Assembly (NCBI GenBank): GCA_023398165.1
Contig: JAEWSQ010000025.1
Location: forward strand, 124,001-188,000
Direction of reading: 5' to 3'
Source: Spirochaetota bacterium
Lineage (GTDB): Bacteria > Spirochaetota > Spirochaetia > Treponematales > Treponemataceae
DNA: 64,000 nt
A model generated the notes under the pieces. The model was not told where the DNA came from. It saw only the letters and a list, made by a program, of their open reading frames with translations, and did no database searches. A program made the position numbers and the translations under genes. Shown here piece after piece: positions 44,701 through 53,185 of this stretch. The first letter of the stretch is position 1. Every line of letters starts with the position of its first letter.

Positions 44701-46303
44701 CTCCGCTCTTATAGCAAAAACCCGCTACACTACAGAAGGAGTAACCTTAATTTCACCGCCTCCTCACCACGATATTTATTCGATCGAAGATCTGGCCCAG
44801 CTCATACTGGATTTAAAAAATGTTAATCCCCAGGCGCGTATCAGCGTAAAATTAGTTTCTGAAATGGGTGTTGGAACAGTAGCGGCAGGAGTTGCAAAGG
44901 CTCAGGCACAAATGATACTCATATCCGGCTCTGACGGAGGAACCGGGGCAAGCCCGATTTCATCGATCAAGCACGCAGGCCTTCCCTGGGAATTAGGACT
45001 GTCGGAAACTCACCAAACTCTTGTTTTGAACGGTCTGAGGGATCGTGTCATGATTCAATGCGACGGAGGTATGAGAACAGGAAGAGATCTTGCAGTCGCT
45101 TCTTTATTGGGTGCTGATGAGTTCGGTTTTGCAACCGGAGCCCTTATCAGTCTTGGATGTACTATGCTCAGACACTGTCATTTGAATAACTGTTCCCTTG
45201 GTGTTGCAACACAGGATGAACGCTGTGCAGAACGTTTCAGCGGTAAGAGCGAGTATGTCGAAAACTTTATGAGATTTACTGCCCGGCATTTACGCGAGAT
45301 TATGGCTCAGCTGGGATTCAGGACTCTTGATCAGATGAGAGGAAGAAGCGATCTTCTTGCTCCCTGTGCGCAGAGCAATAGCATTAATGGTCTGGATTTT
45401 TCATCTATTTTTGCCCAGGTACAGAATCCCTTTGAGCGCCACCATTTTTCAAAAGATTCTACTTCTGATTTATGCCAGAATTTTGACAAAAAGCTCATAG
45501 AACTTACCAGAGATGTATGGAGTGGTAAAGAAGGGTCAATTGAAAGCAATGCTCAAAATAATGATAAGAAAACACTTTTATATCTGCCAATAAAAAATAC
45601 AGACCGTGCAGCAGGCGCTATGCTTTCCGGCCATATTATGAAGCACCGGGGAGAAAAAGGTCTTCCTGAAGGTAGTATTACACTGAATATAACCGGCACA
45701 GCAGGTCAAAGTTTCGGTGCATGGCTTTGCAGCGGTATTACTATGAAGCTTACAGGTTTTGCAAATGATTATGTCGGTAAAGGTTTGTTCGGCGGAATAA
45801 TAGCTATTGCATCCGATTCTATGACTCCTTCAACAGATGATTTATTTGCGCTTGCCGGAAATACGGTTCTCTATGGTGCTGTTAGCGGGGAACTGTATAT
45901 TGCAGGAAGTGCAGGAGAAAGGTTCTGTGTTAGAAACTCAGGCGCTCATGCTGTTGTTGAGGGTATAGGAGATCATGGCTGTGAATATATGACAGGAGGC
46001 AGTGCAATTATTATTGGTTCAACTGGAAGGAACTTTGCTGCCGGTATGTCGGGAGGCATTGCATATGTATATGATCCTGAAAAGCAGTTCAAAACTAAAT
46101 TTAACAATGAGCTTGCTGACTGCGGGGAATTAAGTGAAAAGGATTATGAGTTTGTGCTCTCACAGCTTACAAAGCATACACTCATGACTAACAGCAAGAA
46201 GGCACAGAATATTATAAAGAATTATGGTGAGGCAAAATGTCATTTTGTTAAGATTTTACCGCGCGATTACCGCGCATATCTTGTAAAGAAGGGGCTCTTA
46301 TAA
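41780..46303 (+). CDS. gltB: Glutamate synthase large subunit
   Basis: GltB transfers the amide of glutamine to 2-oxoglutarate. In the GTG-start numbering the nucleophile is Cys22 in HDSCGTGF, so a 21-residue propeptide is removed. Following blocks are the amidotransferase domain (MNHRGATGTDPESGDGAGIL), the central domain, the FMN-binding barrel (SFGSISASAHEA, GEGGES, GQLPGHKVS, SGSDGGTGASP) with the [3Fe-4S] cysteines in CTMLRHCHLNNC, and the C-terminal beta-helix with GG-GGTAGQSF-like turns. I use GTG at 41780, nine bases after AGGAGG; the ATG at 41732 lies inside the sigma-54 promoter. gltD overlaps by one base. Confidence 0.96.
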   Translation: MHFNQLPGQTGLYNPNFEHDSCGTGFICKINGEKSHRMVTDALEMLSRMNHRGATGTDPESGDGAGILTQVPHAFLKKITLDKGIALGDEGSYGCGLLFLPHDEKLSLVLKTIFETSCKEFGIETLLWRDVPVNEQCIGITARESMPNIIMVIAQDTADEKVKIPLEQRLYLARKTAEKKAGSIRIDGKQAMYVVSFSSKTIVYKGMLLAPQVQQFYSDLNDIDFQTSIAVIHSRYSTNTFPSWDRAQPFRYLAHNGEINTLKGNTTWMKSREAHLSKKEWGSHCKSLSPIIQENGSDSQALDNVLELLVQGGRSLPHAVSMLVPCAWEHDSGLSSGIKDFYEYHRCIMESWDGPAALAYTDGSIVASSLDRNGLRPGRYIITKDGRVIMASELGVLDVESSQVSTSGRLEPGHILLVDTIQGRVIPDAQIKSQLAQKEPYAKWVSKGLERITQIDQVQTIEHNDEVLRALAYTREELEMIIQVMAETGAEPIGSMGNDAPLAVLSEKKVPLYSYFRQLFAQVTNPPIDPLREGCVMSMETVIGKPGDLLSEGKEHASRFVLEKPVLTSESFSVFSSQHSKDIQTISILFPVSEGESGFQKALERVKAEAKDAVEKGKKFLVLTDKGISKENCSLSGLLALGAVHQHLTTHAIRLDASLFLESAEPREVHHFCVLFGFGCDAVFPYGAYSAIEKLISEQKTSVDFSKAIHNYLHAVEHGMMKVLSKMGISTLMSYKGAQIFEAVGLGQDIIETCFTGTPSRVGGLTLKTLSSKIIGMHKDSFNSDVEFPHILEDGGFYRWRKEGEVHAWNPETIPLLQQAVRTGNYELYKKYTEKMDQASMHPSGKRAVTLRSLFRFKERQSIPLDQVESEESIMKRFSVGAMSFGSISASAHEAIATAMNRIGGRSNTGEGGESPERFKKLENGDSLCSKVKQVASGRFGVTTWYLTNAEEIQIKIAQGAKPGEGGQLPGHKVSALIAKTRYTTEGVTLISPPPHHDIYSIEDLAQLILDLKNVNPQARISVKLVSEMGVGTVAAGVAKAQAQMILISGSDGGTGASPISSIKHAGLPWELGLSETHQTLVLNGLRDRVMIQCDGGMRTGRDLAVASLLGADEFGFATGALISLGCTMLRHCHLNNCSLGVATQDERCAERFSGKSEYVENFMRFTARHLREIMAQLGFRTLDQMRGRSDLLAPCAQSNSINGLDFSSIFAQVQNPFERHHFSKDSTSDLCQNFDKKLIELTRDVWSGKEGSIESNAQNNDKKTLLYLPIKNTDRAAGAMLSGHIMKHRGEKGLPEGSITLNITGTAGQSFGAWLCSGITMKLTGFANDYVGKGLFGGIIAIASDSMTPSTDDLFALAGNTVLYGAVSGELYIAGSAGERFCVRNSGAHAVVEGIGDHGCEYMTGGSAIIIGSTGRNFAAGMSGGIAYVYDPEKQFKTKFNNELADCGELSEKDYEFVLSQLTKHTLMTNSKKAQNIIKNYGEAKCHFVKILPRDYRAYLVKKGLL

Positions 46304-47724
46304 TGAAAAACGTCTATGCATATATTGAAACAAAACGGGAAAAGGTTCAGTACAGACCGGTAAAGGAGCGTTTACTCGACTATAAAGAAGTTGAGCTTCA
46401 CCGGAATCCTGTACTCATTGAGAAACAGGCAGGACGCTGTATGAACTGCGGTACTCCTTTTTGCCACAGCTCCTGTCCTTTGGGCAATTATATTCCAGAA
46501 TGGAATGATCTTGCAAAAGAGGGAAAATGGAAGGAAGCATGGGAACGGCTCAGCATAACTTCACCTTTTCCTGAATTTACAGGCCGTCTTTGTCCGGCTC
46601 TGTGCGAGGGCGGCTGTGTTTTAGGAATAAATGATGATCCTGTGACAATACGGCAGAACGAACTCGACATTATAGAAAATGCCTTTAAAATGGGGTATGT
46701 AAAACCGAAGCTTATTGAAAAAAGAACCGGAAAAAAAATTGCAATCATTGGTTCTGGTCCTGCAGCCTTAAGCGCGGCACACTATCTTAATAGGAAGGGG
46801 CACTTTGTAGAAGTTATAGAGCGAAGTGCGAAACCAGGCGGTTTTCTGCGTTATGGTATACCTGATTTTAAACTTGATAAATCGATTATTGACAGACGAA
46901 TAAATTTAATGAAAGAGGAAGGTATTGTATTTACCTGTAACACTGAAATTGGGAAAACAAAAGATACCTATAAACTCCTTAGAGACTATGATGCTGTAAT
47001 ACTAGCCTGCGGAACGAGAAGCTGCCGTACCATGGATGTTAAGGGAAGTTCAAACCCTTCGGTCATTCAGGCGGTCACCTATTTAAGCGCAAGCAATAAG
47101 GCAGTAAGCGGAGAAGAAACGCTGAGTTCACAGTTATGCGCTTTTGGAAAAAAAGTTGTCGTAATAGGCGGCGGCGATACCGGAAGCGATTGCGTGGGAA
47201 CAGCGAATAGACAGGGTGCTGCATCCGTACACCAGATAGAAATTATGGATAAACTGAGCGAGTCAAGACCCATAAGCCAGCCGTGGCCAGAGTTTCCGCG
47301 CCTGTATAAATTTACATCCAGTCATGAAGAAGGAGTAACACAAGATTACTGTGTACTCACAAAATCATTTGAAGAGACACCGGAAGGAAAGCTAAAAGGA
47401 TTGCACTGTGTTAAAGTTTTGTGGGATACTTCAAGCGGAAAACCGGTTATGAAAGAAATTGAGAATTCTTCTTTTTTCATAGAAGCTGATATGGTAATTC
47501 TTGCAATGGGATTTACCGGTGCTGAGGATTCATCTATGCTGAAGGAACTCGGTCTTACTCTTTCACCGCGATCCGTTGTAGACACTGATGCAGAATATAA
47601 AACAAGCGTTCAAGGTATTTTTGCCTGCGGCGACATGAGGAGGGGCCAGTCTCTTATTGTACACGCCCTTACCGAAGGAAAAAACACAGCTTCATCTGTT
47701 GATCAATGGCTTAGAGGAAGGTAG
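46303..47724 (+). CDS. gltD: Glutamate synthase small subunit
   Basis: This 473-residue flavoprotein feeds electrons from NADPH into GltB. N-terminal cysteines for [4Fe-4S] clusters are in CMNCGTPFCHSSCPLGN and GRLCPALCEGGC; the FAD-binding fold is at IAIIGSGPAALSAAHYL and the NADPH fold at VVVIGGGDTGSDC, ending with the FAD-binding GIFACGDMRRGQSL. Its ATG overlaps the gltB stop (TAATG). A 14-bp hairpin follows, beyond which the convergent activator gene begins. Confidence 0.96.
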   Translation: MKNVYAYIETKREKVQYRPVKERLLDYKEVELHRNPVLIEKQAGRCMNCGTPFCHSSCPLGNYIPEWNDLAKEGKWKEAWERLSITSPFPEFTGRLCPALCEGGCVLGINDDPVTIRQNELDIIENAFKMGYVKPKLIEKRTGKKIAIIGSGPAALSAAHYLNRKGHFVEVIERSAKPGGFLRYGIPDFKLDKSIIDRRINLMKEEGIVFTCNTEIGKTKDTYKLLRDYDAVILACGTRSCRTMDVKGSSNPSVIQAVTYLSASNKAVSGEETLSSQLCAFGKKVVVIGGGDTGSDCVGTANRQGAASVHQIEIMDKLSESRPISQPWPEFPRLYKFTSSHEEGVTQDYCVLTKSFEETPEGKLKGLHCVKVLWDTSSGKPVMKEIENSSFFIEADMVILAMGFTGAEDSSMLKELGLTLSPRSVVDTDAEYKTSVQGIFACGDMRRGQSLIVHALTEGKNTASSVDQWLRGR

Positions 47725-47731
47725 TGTACGT

Positions 47732-47763
47732 TACGGAATTCTGTCTGGAGACAGAGTTCCGTA
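47732..47763. terminator. Hairpin between gltD and the convergent activator gene
   Basis: A 14-bp stem with one G-U (47732-47745 with 47750-47763) and loop TGGA. No T run follows in either direction, so it may stop transcription weakly, or protect the 3' ends of both mRNAs. Confidence 0.5.
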
Positions 47764-47773
47764 CAACAACGAA

Positions 47774-49840
47774 TTATTCTATACCATAAAGATCAATCTT
47801 ACTGCTCAGCGTATTTCTATTTATGCCAAGAAATTCGGCAGTCTTAACCTTATTGCGGTTATTATGAAGCAAAGACTGCTGAATAAGCTCTTTTTCAATG
47901 TGACCTATTACTTTGTTCCATACAGACCCGGCTTCTCCGCCGGATTTTATCATAGTTGTCAGATAGGAAGAAAGATGGGAGTCGTTATAAATTTCCTGTG
48001 ACTCTGCTATACCCTGAGGAAGATGGCTTGAATCAATAACAGATTCGCGGCATAAAAGGACAGCCCGTTCAATAACATTTTCAAGCTCTCTCACATTTCC
48101 CGGCCACCGGTATGACTGAAGAAGTCTTAATGCGGAGGGACTGAGTGATGGGGCTTTCCTCTTATTATCCTTTGCGAATTTATCAATAAAGTACTGGGCA
48201 AGAAAAGGAATATCATCACTTCTTTCGCACAGAGGCGGAATTTTTAATTCTACAACATTGAGCCGGTAAAATAGATCTTCACGGAATAGTTTTTGCGAAA
48301 TGAGTTTTGAAAGATCTTTATTCGTTGCAGATAATATACGTATGTCAACTTTTTCCTTTTTCTCGCTTCCGACAGGTTCAATTTCCTTTTCCTGAATGGC
48401 GCGAAGCAGTTTTACCTGAAGAAGAAGAGGCATATCGCCAATTTCATCGAGAAACAGCGTGCCTCCATGAGCTAATTGAAATTTTCCTTTTTTATCGCTG
48501 ACTGCACCGGTAAATGCCCCCTTTTTGTAGCCGAATAACTCCGATTCAAGAAGGTTTTCGGGAATTGCTGCGCAGTTTACGGTAATGAAAGGCGAGTCGC
48601 TTCTGGGAGACAGCCGGTGAATTTCCCGAGCAATCAATTCCTTTCCCGTTCCGCTCTCTCCAAGGATTAATATTGAGGAATTTGAGTCCGATATCAGTTT
48701 GACAAGGTCAAGAAGCTGAAGCATAGTTTTGTTTTTTGTAATTATATTGCTGTCGGAAAAATGTTTTTTCAGTTCCTGTCTAAGAGAAGAATTTTCCTCA
48801 ATAAGTTTGTTCTTTTCACCGGAAATCCGCTGATACACCTTAATTTTTGTAAGTATAAGAGAGGAAACGAGCGTCATAAATTCTTTTTCATCGTTTAATA
48901 TTTCGAAACTTTCGAATTTTTTTTCAACGGCTATAACACCTTCAATTTCACCTTCCGACTGGAAAGGAACTGCAATGAAAGACGTGGGAATATCGGTCTT
49001 GCGTTTTATTCTCATACGGTTTAGAAAATCTTTTTCTTTAAATATATCGCTTATTGCGATAGCCTGGCCGCTTGCCACAACCTTTCCAATAATTCCTTCT
49101 CCTACCTTATAAATACCTCTCGACATTTCCTCAGGCGTCAGGTTAAATGCTGCATGCACTGATAATTTATCAGGCGTATCATTATCGAATAATACGAGTA
49201 TGCCTCGTGTTATGTCGAAATTCTCAGCAAGCAGATGCATGACCGTGCTGAACACTTCATTAATATCAAAATGTTTTGCAACATTTTGGGATATATCAAT
49301 AAGAATATCTTTTTGTCTTATTCTTAATTCAAGAGCCCGTTTCAGCTGAATCTGCTGTAAGAGCTGTCCTGCATATGAGCATGCTGATGTATACAGCTGG
49401 AAGTCCGAGTCTGTAAAAAAATTCTGGGACTCGGCATCGAGTCTTAGAACACTGAATACTCTGCCTCCTTCAGATATGGGAAGAACCATTTGAGAGCCGT
49501 AGGGCTTTGACAAGGTCTTGTAATCAGGATCCAGACTCGTATTGTTTGAGATTCTGGGAAGACCGTCTATAAAAGTTCTGCCTACCGCATCCTCCTGAGG
49601 TTTTACGGAGGTAACAGAAAGAGACTCTGTCGAAGAGGAAAGATATGATTTCAGGACAAAAAGGCCGCCCTGATCAGGAACAAAAACCGATATTAGATCG
49701 CATTTTGTGAGGGTGAAGCATTGCTCCAAAAGATACTGAAGAATTTCATCCGAAGTCGTGCACGCGTTTAGCGAGGAAATTAAGTTCTGTACCGATTTAT
49801 ACTGCCTGACAAGATCGTCAGAAAGCTGCTGTTCTGCCAT
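47774..49840 (-). CDS. Sigma-54-dependent enhancer-binding regulator (GAF-GAF-AAA+-Fis)
   Basis: This 688-residue NifA/FhlA-like activator has two GAF-type sensory domains (about 15-165 and 185-335), then an AAA+ domain with Walker A GESGTGKE (394-401), the sigma-54-contact loop GAFTGA (441-446), Walker B TLFLDEIGD (Asp465, Glu466) and the RLNVVELKIPPL arginine-finger region, and a C-terminal Fis-type helix-turn-helix (VKTAEFLGINRNTLSSKI). It lacks a receiver domain, so control is by ligand or partner through the GAF domains. Position between gltD and asnB, both with sigma-54 promoters, makes it the probable activator of these and carA. The signal is unknown. Confidence 0.9.
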   Translation of the reverse strand: MAEQQLSDDLVRQYKSVQNLISSLNACTTSDEILQYLLEQCFTLTKCDLISVFVPDQGGLFVLKSYLSSSTESLSVTSVKPQEDAVGRTFIDGLPRISNNTSLDPDYKTLSKPYGSQMVLPISEGGRVFSVLRLDAESQNFFTDSDFQLYTSACSYAGQLLQQIQLKRALELRIRQKDILIDISQNVAKHFDINEVFSTVMHLLAENFDITRGILVLFDNDTPDKLSVHAAFNLTPEEMSRGIYKVGEGIIGKVVASGQAIAISDIFKEKDFLNRMRIKRKTDIPTSFIAVPFQSEGEIEGVIAVEKKFESFEILNDEKEFMTLVSSLILTKIKVYQRISGEKNKLIEENSSLRQELKKHFSDSNIITKNKTMLQLLDLVKLISDSNSSILILGESGTGKELIAREIHRLSPRSDSPFITVNCAAIPENLLESELFGYKKGAFTGAVSDKKGKFQLAHGGTLFLDEIGDMPLLLQVKLLRAIQEKEIEPVGSEKKEKVDIRILSATNKDLSKLISQKLFREDLFYRLNVVELKIPPLCERSDDIPFLAQYFIDKFAKDNKRKAPSLSPSALRLLQSYRWPGNVRELENVIERAVLLCRESVIDSSHLPQGIAESQEIYNDSHLSSYLTTMIKSGGEAGSVWNKVIGHIEKELIQQSLLHNNRNKVKTAEFLGINRNTLSSKIDLYGIE

Positions 49841-49853
49841 GAAAGCCTCCGCT

Positions 49854-49866
49854 GTATAACGTATAC
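49854..49866 (-). promoter_or_regulatory. Small dyad before the activator gene
   Basis: GTATA-ACG-TATAC is a perfect 5-3-5 dyad just upstream of the GGAGG of the activator gene. It could be an autoregulatory site or part of its promoter (minus-strand TTGAAC lies upstream); evidence is positional only. Confidence 0.35.
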
Positions 49867-50057
49867 GATAGAAGCAAAATGTTCAATACATAGGCATTTT
49901 TCTATTTCTATATAAAATAACAAAATACAATATTGAAGAAAAGAAAATGCATAAGATATAGTCAAACACATCTTTTTTTGCCTAAAAATCAAGCATTAAC
50001 AGCTGCTGACAAAAATGAAGAAAATAGTAACTATCTATAATATAAATAAATAAATCA

Positions 50058-50074
50058 CTGGCACGATTTATGCT
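50058..50074 (+). promoter_or_regulatory. Sigma-54 promoter of asnB
   Basis: CTGGCACGATTTATGCT matches the consensus at 11 of 12 defined positions, including a perfect TGGCACG; GG 50060-50061 and GC 50072-50073 with 10 bases between. Predicted +1 is about 50085. Upstream, ATAGT-A-ACTAT (50024-50034) is a perfect dyad. Confidence 0.8.
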
Positions 50075-50117
50075 ATATACAAAGTAGATTACTCAGAAAA
50101 TTTGCAGGAGAATTACT

Positions 50118-51821
50118 ATGTGCGGAATCGTTACTGCTTTTGATGTTAAAAATTGTACCGAAAGTTTTAGAACCCAGATGCTTAAAATGGGAAAGCTTCT
50201 CCGTCACCGCGGTCCTGACTGGTCAGGTATTTATTCGGGAGAAAAGGCTGTTTTAGTTCATGAGCGGCTTGCAATTGTTGATCCGTTGTCAGGCAAGCAG
50301 CCTCTTTTCTCAAGCGACGGAAAACTCGTTCTTGCAGTAAACGGAGAAATATATAATCATAAAGAAATTAGAAAACATTTTGAAAAGAAATATGATTTTT
50401 TAACACAGTCAGACTGCGAAGTTCTGCTGCCTCTTTATAAAGAAAAAGGACCCTCTTTTTTGGAGGATTTAAACGGAATTTTTGCCTTTGCCTTGTATGA
50501 TATTGAACATGATTCGTATCTTATTGGCCGTGATCATATAGGCATTATTCCGCTCTATCAGGGGTGGGATAATGAAGGGCAGTACTATGTTGCATCTGAG
50601 CTGAAAGCATTGGAAGGTACCTGTACTGAGATCAGCGAATTCCAGCCGGGAACAAGTTTTTATAGTTCCCCGAGTATCAGGGCAAGCGGAGGAAGGGGTA
50701 TAACAACAAAATGGTACACAAGACCATGGCAGAGTTATGACTTTGTTAAAGACGCACAATCTGATATTGCAAAACTACGCACTGCCTTGGAGATGGCGGT
50801 TAAAAGACAGTTAATGAGCGATGTGCCGTATGGAGTACTGCTTTCAGGAGGGCTTGATTCATCAATTATTGCAGCGGTTACGCAAAAGTATGCTGCAAAA
50901 CGCGTTGAAAGCGGTGATACTCAGGAAGCATGGTGGCCGCGTGTGCATTCGTTTGCTGTCGGTTTGGAAGGATCTCCGGATCTTGCGAATGCCCGTAAGG
51001 CGGCGGATCACATCGGTACCGTTCATCATGAGATTCACTTTACCGTTCAGGAGGGTCTGGATGCTATTGCCGATGTAATATATCACCTTGAAACCTATGA
51101 TATTACAACAGTTCGCGCATCGACTCCGATGTATCTGCTTGCACGTGCAATTAAATCCATGGGAATTAAAATGGTTCTTTCAGGCGAAGGATCTGATGAG
51201 CTTTTCGGAGGGTACTTGTATTTTCATAAGGCGCCCGATGCAAAGGAGCTGCATGAAGAAACGGTTAGAAAGCTTTCAAAACTTCACTTATATGACTGTC
51301 TGCGCGCTAATAAATCACTTGCCGCATGGGGAGTAGAAGGACGCGTACCCTTCCTCGATAAAGAATTCATTGATGTAGCGATGCAGCTTAACCCCAAGGA
51401 CAAATTAAGCGGAAGAGCAGGCGGGGGGAAGATGGAAAAATGGATTTTACGCGAGGCATTTAAAGATATGCTGCCCAAAGAAATTGTGTGGAGACAAAAA
51501 GAGCAGTTTTCTGACGGTGTAGGATACAGCTGGATAGATTCTCTTAAGGAATTATGTGAACAGAAAGTTTCTGACGACCAGTTTGCACGCGTAAAGGACC
51601 GTTTCCCGATTAACCCGCCGATGACGAAGGAACAGTATTATTATAGAACTCTCTTTGATCAGTTTTTTCCCTCTTCGAGCGCTGCAAAAACAGTTGCCTA
51701 TGAAGCAAGTGTAGCCTGCAGTACTGCAAAAGCCCTTGAATGGGATGAGGCATTTAAGAACATGAATGATCCTTCAGGAAGAGCCGTATCGGGTGTTCAT
51801 GAACAGGCTTATAAAAAATAA
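50118..51821 (+). CDS. asnB: Asparagine synthetase (glutamine-hydrolysing)
   Basis: AsnB makes asparagine from aspartate, ATP and glutamine. The N-terminal amidotransferase starts MCGIVTAF, with Cys2 as nucleophile after Met removal, and has LRHRGPDWSGIY and AVNGEIYNH. The C-terminal synthetase has the PP-loop LSGGLDSS (242-249) and the SGEGSDELFGGY motif. Length 567 is near that of E. coli AsnB (554). AGGAG at 50106-50110 precedes the ATG. Behind a sigma-54 promoter, divergent from the activator gene, it would respond to nitrogen state. A terminator follows. Confidence 0.96.
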   Translation: MCGIVTAFDVKNCTESFRTQMLKMGKLLRHRGPDWSGIYSGEKAVLVHERLAIVDPLSGKQPLFSSDGKLVLAVNGEIYNHKEIRKHFEKKYDFLTQSDCEVLLPLYKEKGPSFLEDLNGIFAFALYDIEHDSYLIGRDHIGIIPLYQGWDNEGQYYVASELKALEGTCTEISEFQPGTSFYSSPSIRASGGRGITTKWYTRPWQSYDFVKDAQSDIAKLRTALEMAVKRQLMSDVPYGVLLSGGLDSSIIAAVTQKYAAKRVESGDTQEAWWPRVHSFAVGLEGSPDLANARKAADHIGTVHHEIHFTVQEGLDAIADVIYHLETYDITTVRASTPMYLLARAIKSMGIKMVLSGEGSDELFGGYLYFHKAPDAKELHEETVRKLSKLHLYDCLRANKSLAAWGVEGRVPFLDKEFIDVAMQLNPKDKLSGRAGGGKMEKWILREAFKDMLPKEIVWRQKEQFSDGVGYSWIDSLKELCEQKVSDDQFARVKDRFPINPPMTKEQYYYRTLFDQFFPSSSAAKTVAYEASVACSTAKALEWDEAFKNMNDPSGRAVSGVHEQAYKK

Positions 51822-51860
51822 TCACTTGAAAAGCCGTTTTAAATAAAACTTTCTTGCGTA

Positions 51861-51886
51861 ACCCCCTTTTAGGGGGTATACTTTTC
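51861..51886 (+). terminator. Terminator after asnB
   Basis: ACCCCC (51861-51866) and GGGGGT (51872-51877) form a 6-bp GC-rich stem with loop TTTTA, followed by a short T-rich stretch to 51886. Confidence 0.6.
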
Positions 51887-51969
51887 TTGGGACATGTTAG
51901 TCATATAGCAAAAAGTGTATTTATCATCTATGTCTTACTCAACCGTCACGTAATGTATCGGAGGTGATT

Positions 51970-52179
51970 ATGGCAGTATTTTATGTTGATAAAAACGAAT
52001 TTTCTAATGGATATCATGAAATTCACGAGGCCGACTGCAATAAAGTGCCTGAATATTCTCATAGACTTTTACTTGGAACTTTTCATGACTGTTTCGATGC
52101 GCTCATTGCAGCCAAAAAGATTTATCCGAAATCGAGAGGCTGTCATGAATGCTGTAAGGAATGCAGTCCCCCGGATTGA
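51970..52179 (+). CDS. Small conserved Cys-rich protein of unknown function
   Basis: This 69-residue protein shows a pattern I recall from uncharacterised small proteins: YVDKN near the start, EIHEADC, then RLLLGTFHDCFDALIAAKKIYPKSRGC and a final cysteine cluster CHECCKEC. With five or more Cys and several His it may bind zinc or another metal, but no function is established. I use the ATG at 51970, with GGAGG just upstream; the GTG at 51964 sits in that site. A hairpin follows the gene. Confidence 0.7.
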   Translation: MAVFYVDKNEFSNGYHEIHEADCNKVPEYSHRLLLGTFHDCFDALIAAKKIYPKSRGCHECCKECSPPD

Positions 52180-52184
52180 TATTT

Positions 52185-52214
52185 AGGGGAGTACGTATAC
52201 AAGCGTACTCTCCT
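52185..52214. terminator. Bidirectional terminator at 52.2 kb
   Basis: An 11-bp stem with one G-U (52185-52195 with 52204-52214) and an 8-base loop lies between the convergent small Cys-rich protein gene and the tocopherol-cyclase-like gene, overlapping the last base of the latter. Confidence 0.6.
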
Positions 52215-53173
52215 TATGTAAGTTCGGTTGTTTTTCCTACGAATTCGAGGCCTGCATTTCTTCCCGTTCCATGGAAGATAACGGTATTGTTTTTTTTATC
52301 TATAAGCTCTGTTGCAATTCTTGACCGGAGCGATTCATTTACCTTTGATGTCATAGTTCCTTTACTTGGAGCAGGAAGATCTGCTCCTTTTTCTCTGTCC
52401 GCATTCAGTTTCAATACATATTTTCTGCTTTCAATATGAATGCTGATATGCTCATCCGTAACTTCCAATTGCGAAATTTTTGCACCTGTATATGTTGCGA
52501 AACGGTAGGTTTTTCCCTTATAGAAGAGACCGAAAATAAAACCGGGGAAGAAATTCCCGAGCCAGGGTATTGTTGCAATAGAACCGAACAGCGAAACATC
52601 TTCTTCCTCAAAATGATTCGTCTGCAGCCAAATCCAGGAGGAGGGCATGGATACTCCCCAGTCCTTTTCTATATATCCTTTCCCTCCCGTCATATCGATT
52701 TTTTTTCCGTTTATTGTTATAGAGCCTTCGACAGTATTATTGAAACTTAAAACTCCATGATAACACTCCATAAAGGGTATAAAACGGAACGGCCCCATAA
52801 CCCCGGGTGATAAAAGGCTGACAGGCCAGGATCGGATTTTTTTAAACGTTAATTCACCTTCGATGGTTTGATTTTCCCCGGCAATATGCAGACTCGCATG
52901 ATTCAATGAGAAACTGGAATTTGCTATTGAAACATGAAATATAGTGCTGTTTGAAGAAAAAGCCTCCCGCTCAAATGAAAAGTATTCTGCTTTACCCGAG
53001 TGCCCTTGGAAAAATTGAATGAAGGAATGTGAATACGCGGGCGACAGGGAAATTCCTGGAATTATTGCAAATGAGTATTTTTCATCTTTATCCACCAGTT
53101 TAAAGTACCAGCCTTCAAAATACTGCGCCTTAGTAAGTTTACCCTGGAAAATTTCGGGCTTCCATAATTTCAT
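52214..53173 (-). CDS. Tocopherol cyclase-like protein
   Basis: This 319-residue protein resembles the tocopherol cyclase (VTE1) family over its length: FQGKLTKAQYFEGWYFKLVD at the start, SFAIIPGIS, PGVMGPFRFIPFMECYHGVLSF, and the hallmark TGGKGYIEKDWG followed by PSSWIWLQTNHF. Bacterial members exist in organisms that do not make tocopherol; their substrate is unknown. No signal peptide or membrane segment is clear, and no isoprenoid-quinone genes lie beside it. It is followed upstream by a bPH-like membrane protein gene on the same strand (start 12 bases away), suggesting an operon. Confidence 0.8.
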   Translation of the reverse strand: MKLWKPEIFQGKLTKAQYFEGWYFKLVDKDEKYSFAIIPGISLSPAYSHSFIQFFQGHSGKAEYFSFEREAFSSNSTIFHVSIANSSFSLNHASLHIAGENQTIEGELTFKKIRSWPVSLLSPGVMGPFRFIPFMECYHGVLSFNNTVEGSITINGKKIDMTGGKGYIEKDWGVSMPSSWIWLQTNHFEEEDVSLFGSIATIPWLGNFFPGFIFGLFYKGKTYRFATYTGAKISQLEVTDEHISIHIESRKYVLKLNADREKGADLPAPSKGTMTSKVNESLRSRIATELIDKKNNTVIFHGTGRNAGLEFVGKTTELT

Positions 53174-53185
53174 ATGTTCCTTGAT

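Noticed and set aside
47657..48001. 114-codon frame spanning the gltD end and the activator gene end
   Set aside because: It overlaps conserved parts of both genes in other frames and crosses the intergenic hairpin.
49944..50007. Copy of the gltB inverted repeat (AAGCAT/ATGCTT) before asnB
   Set aside because: AAGCAT at 49991 and ATGCAT at 49947 lack the partner arm at the right spacing; no convincing shared activator site was found for asnB or carA.
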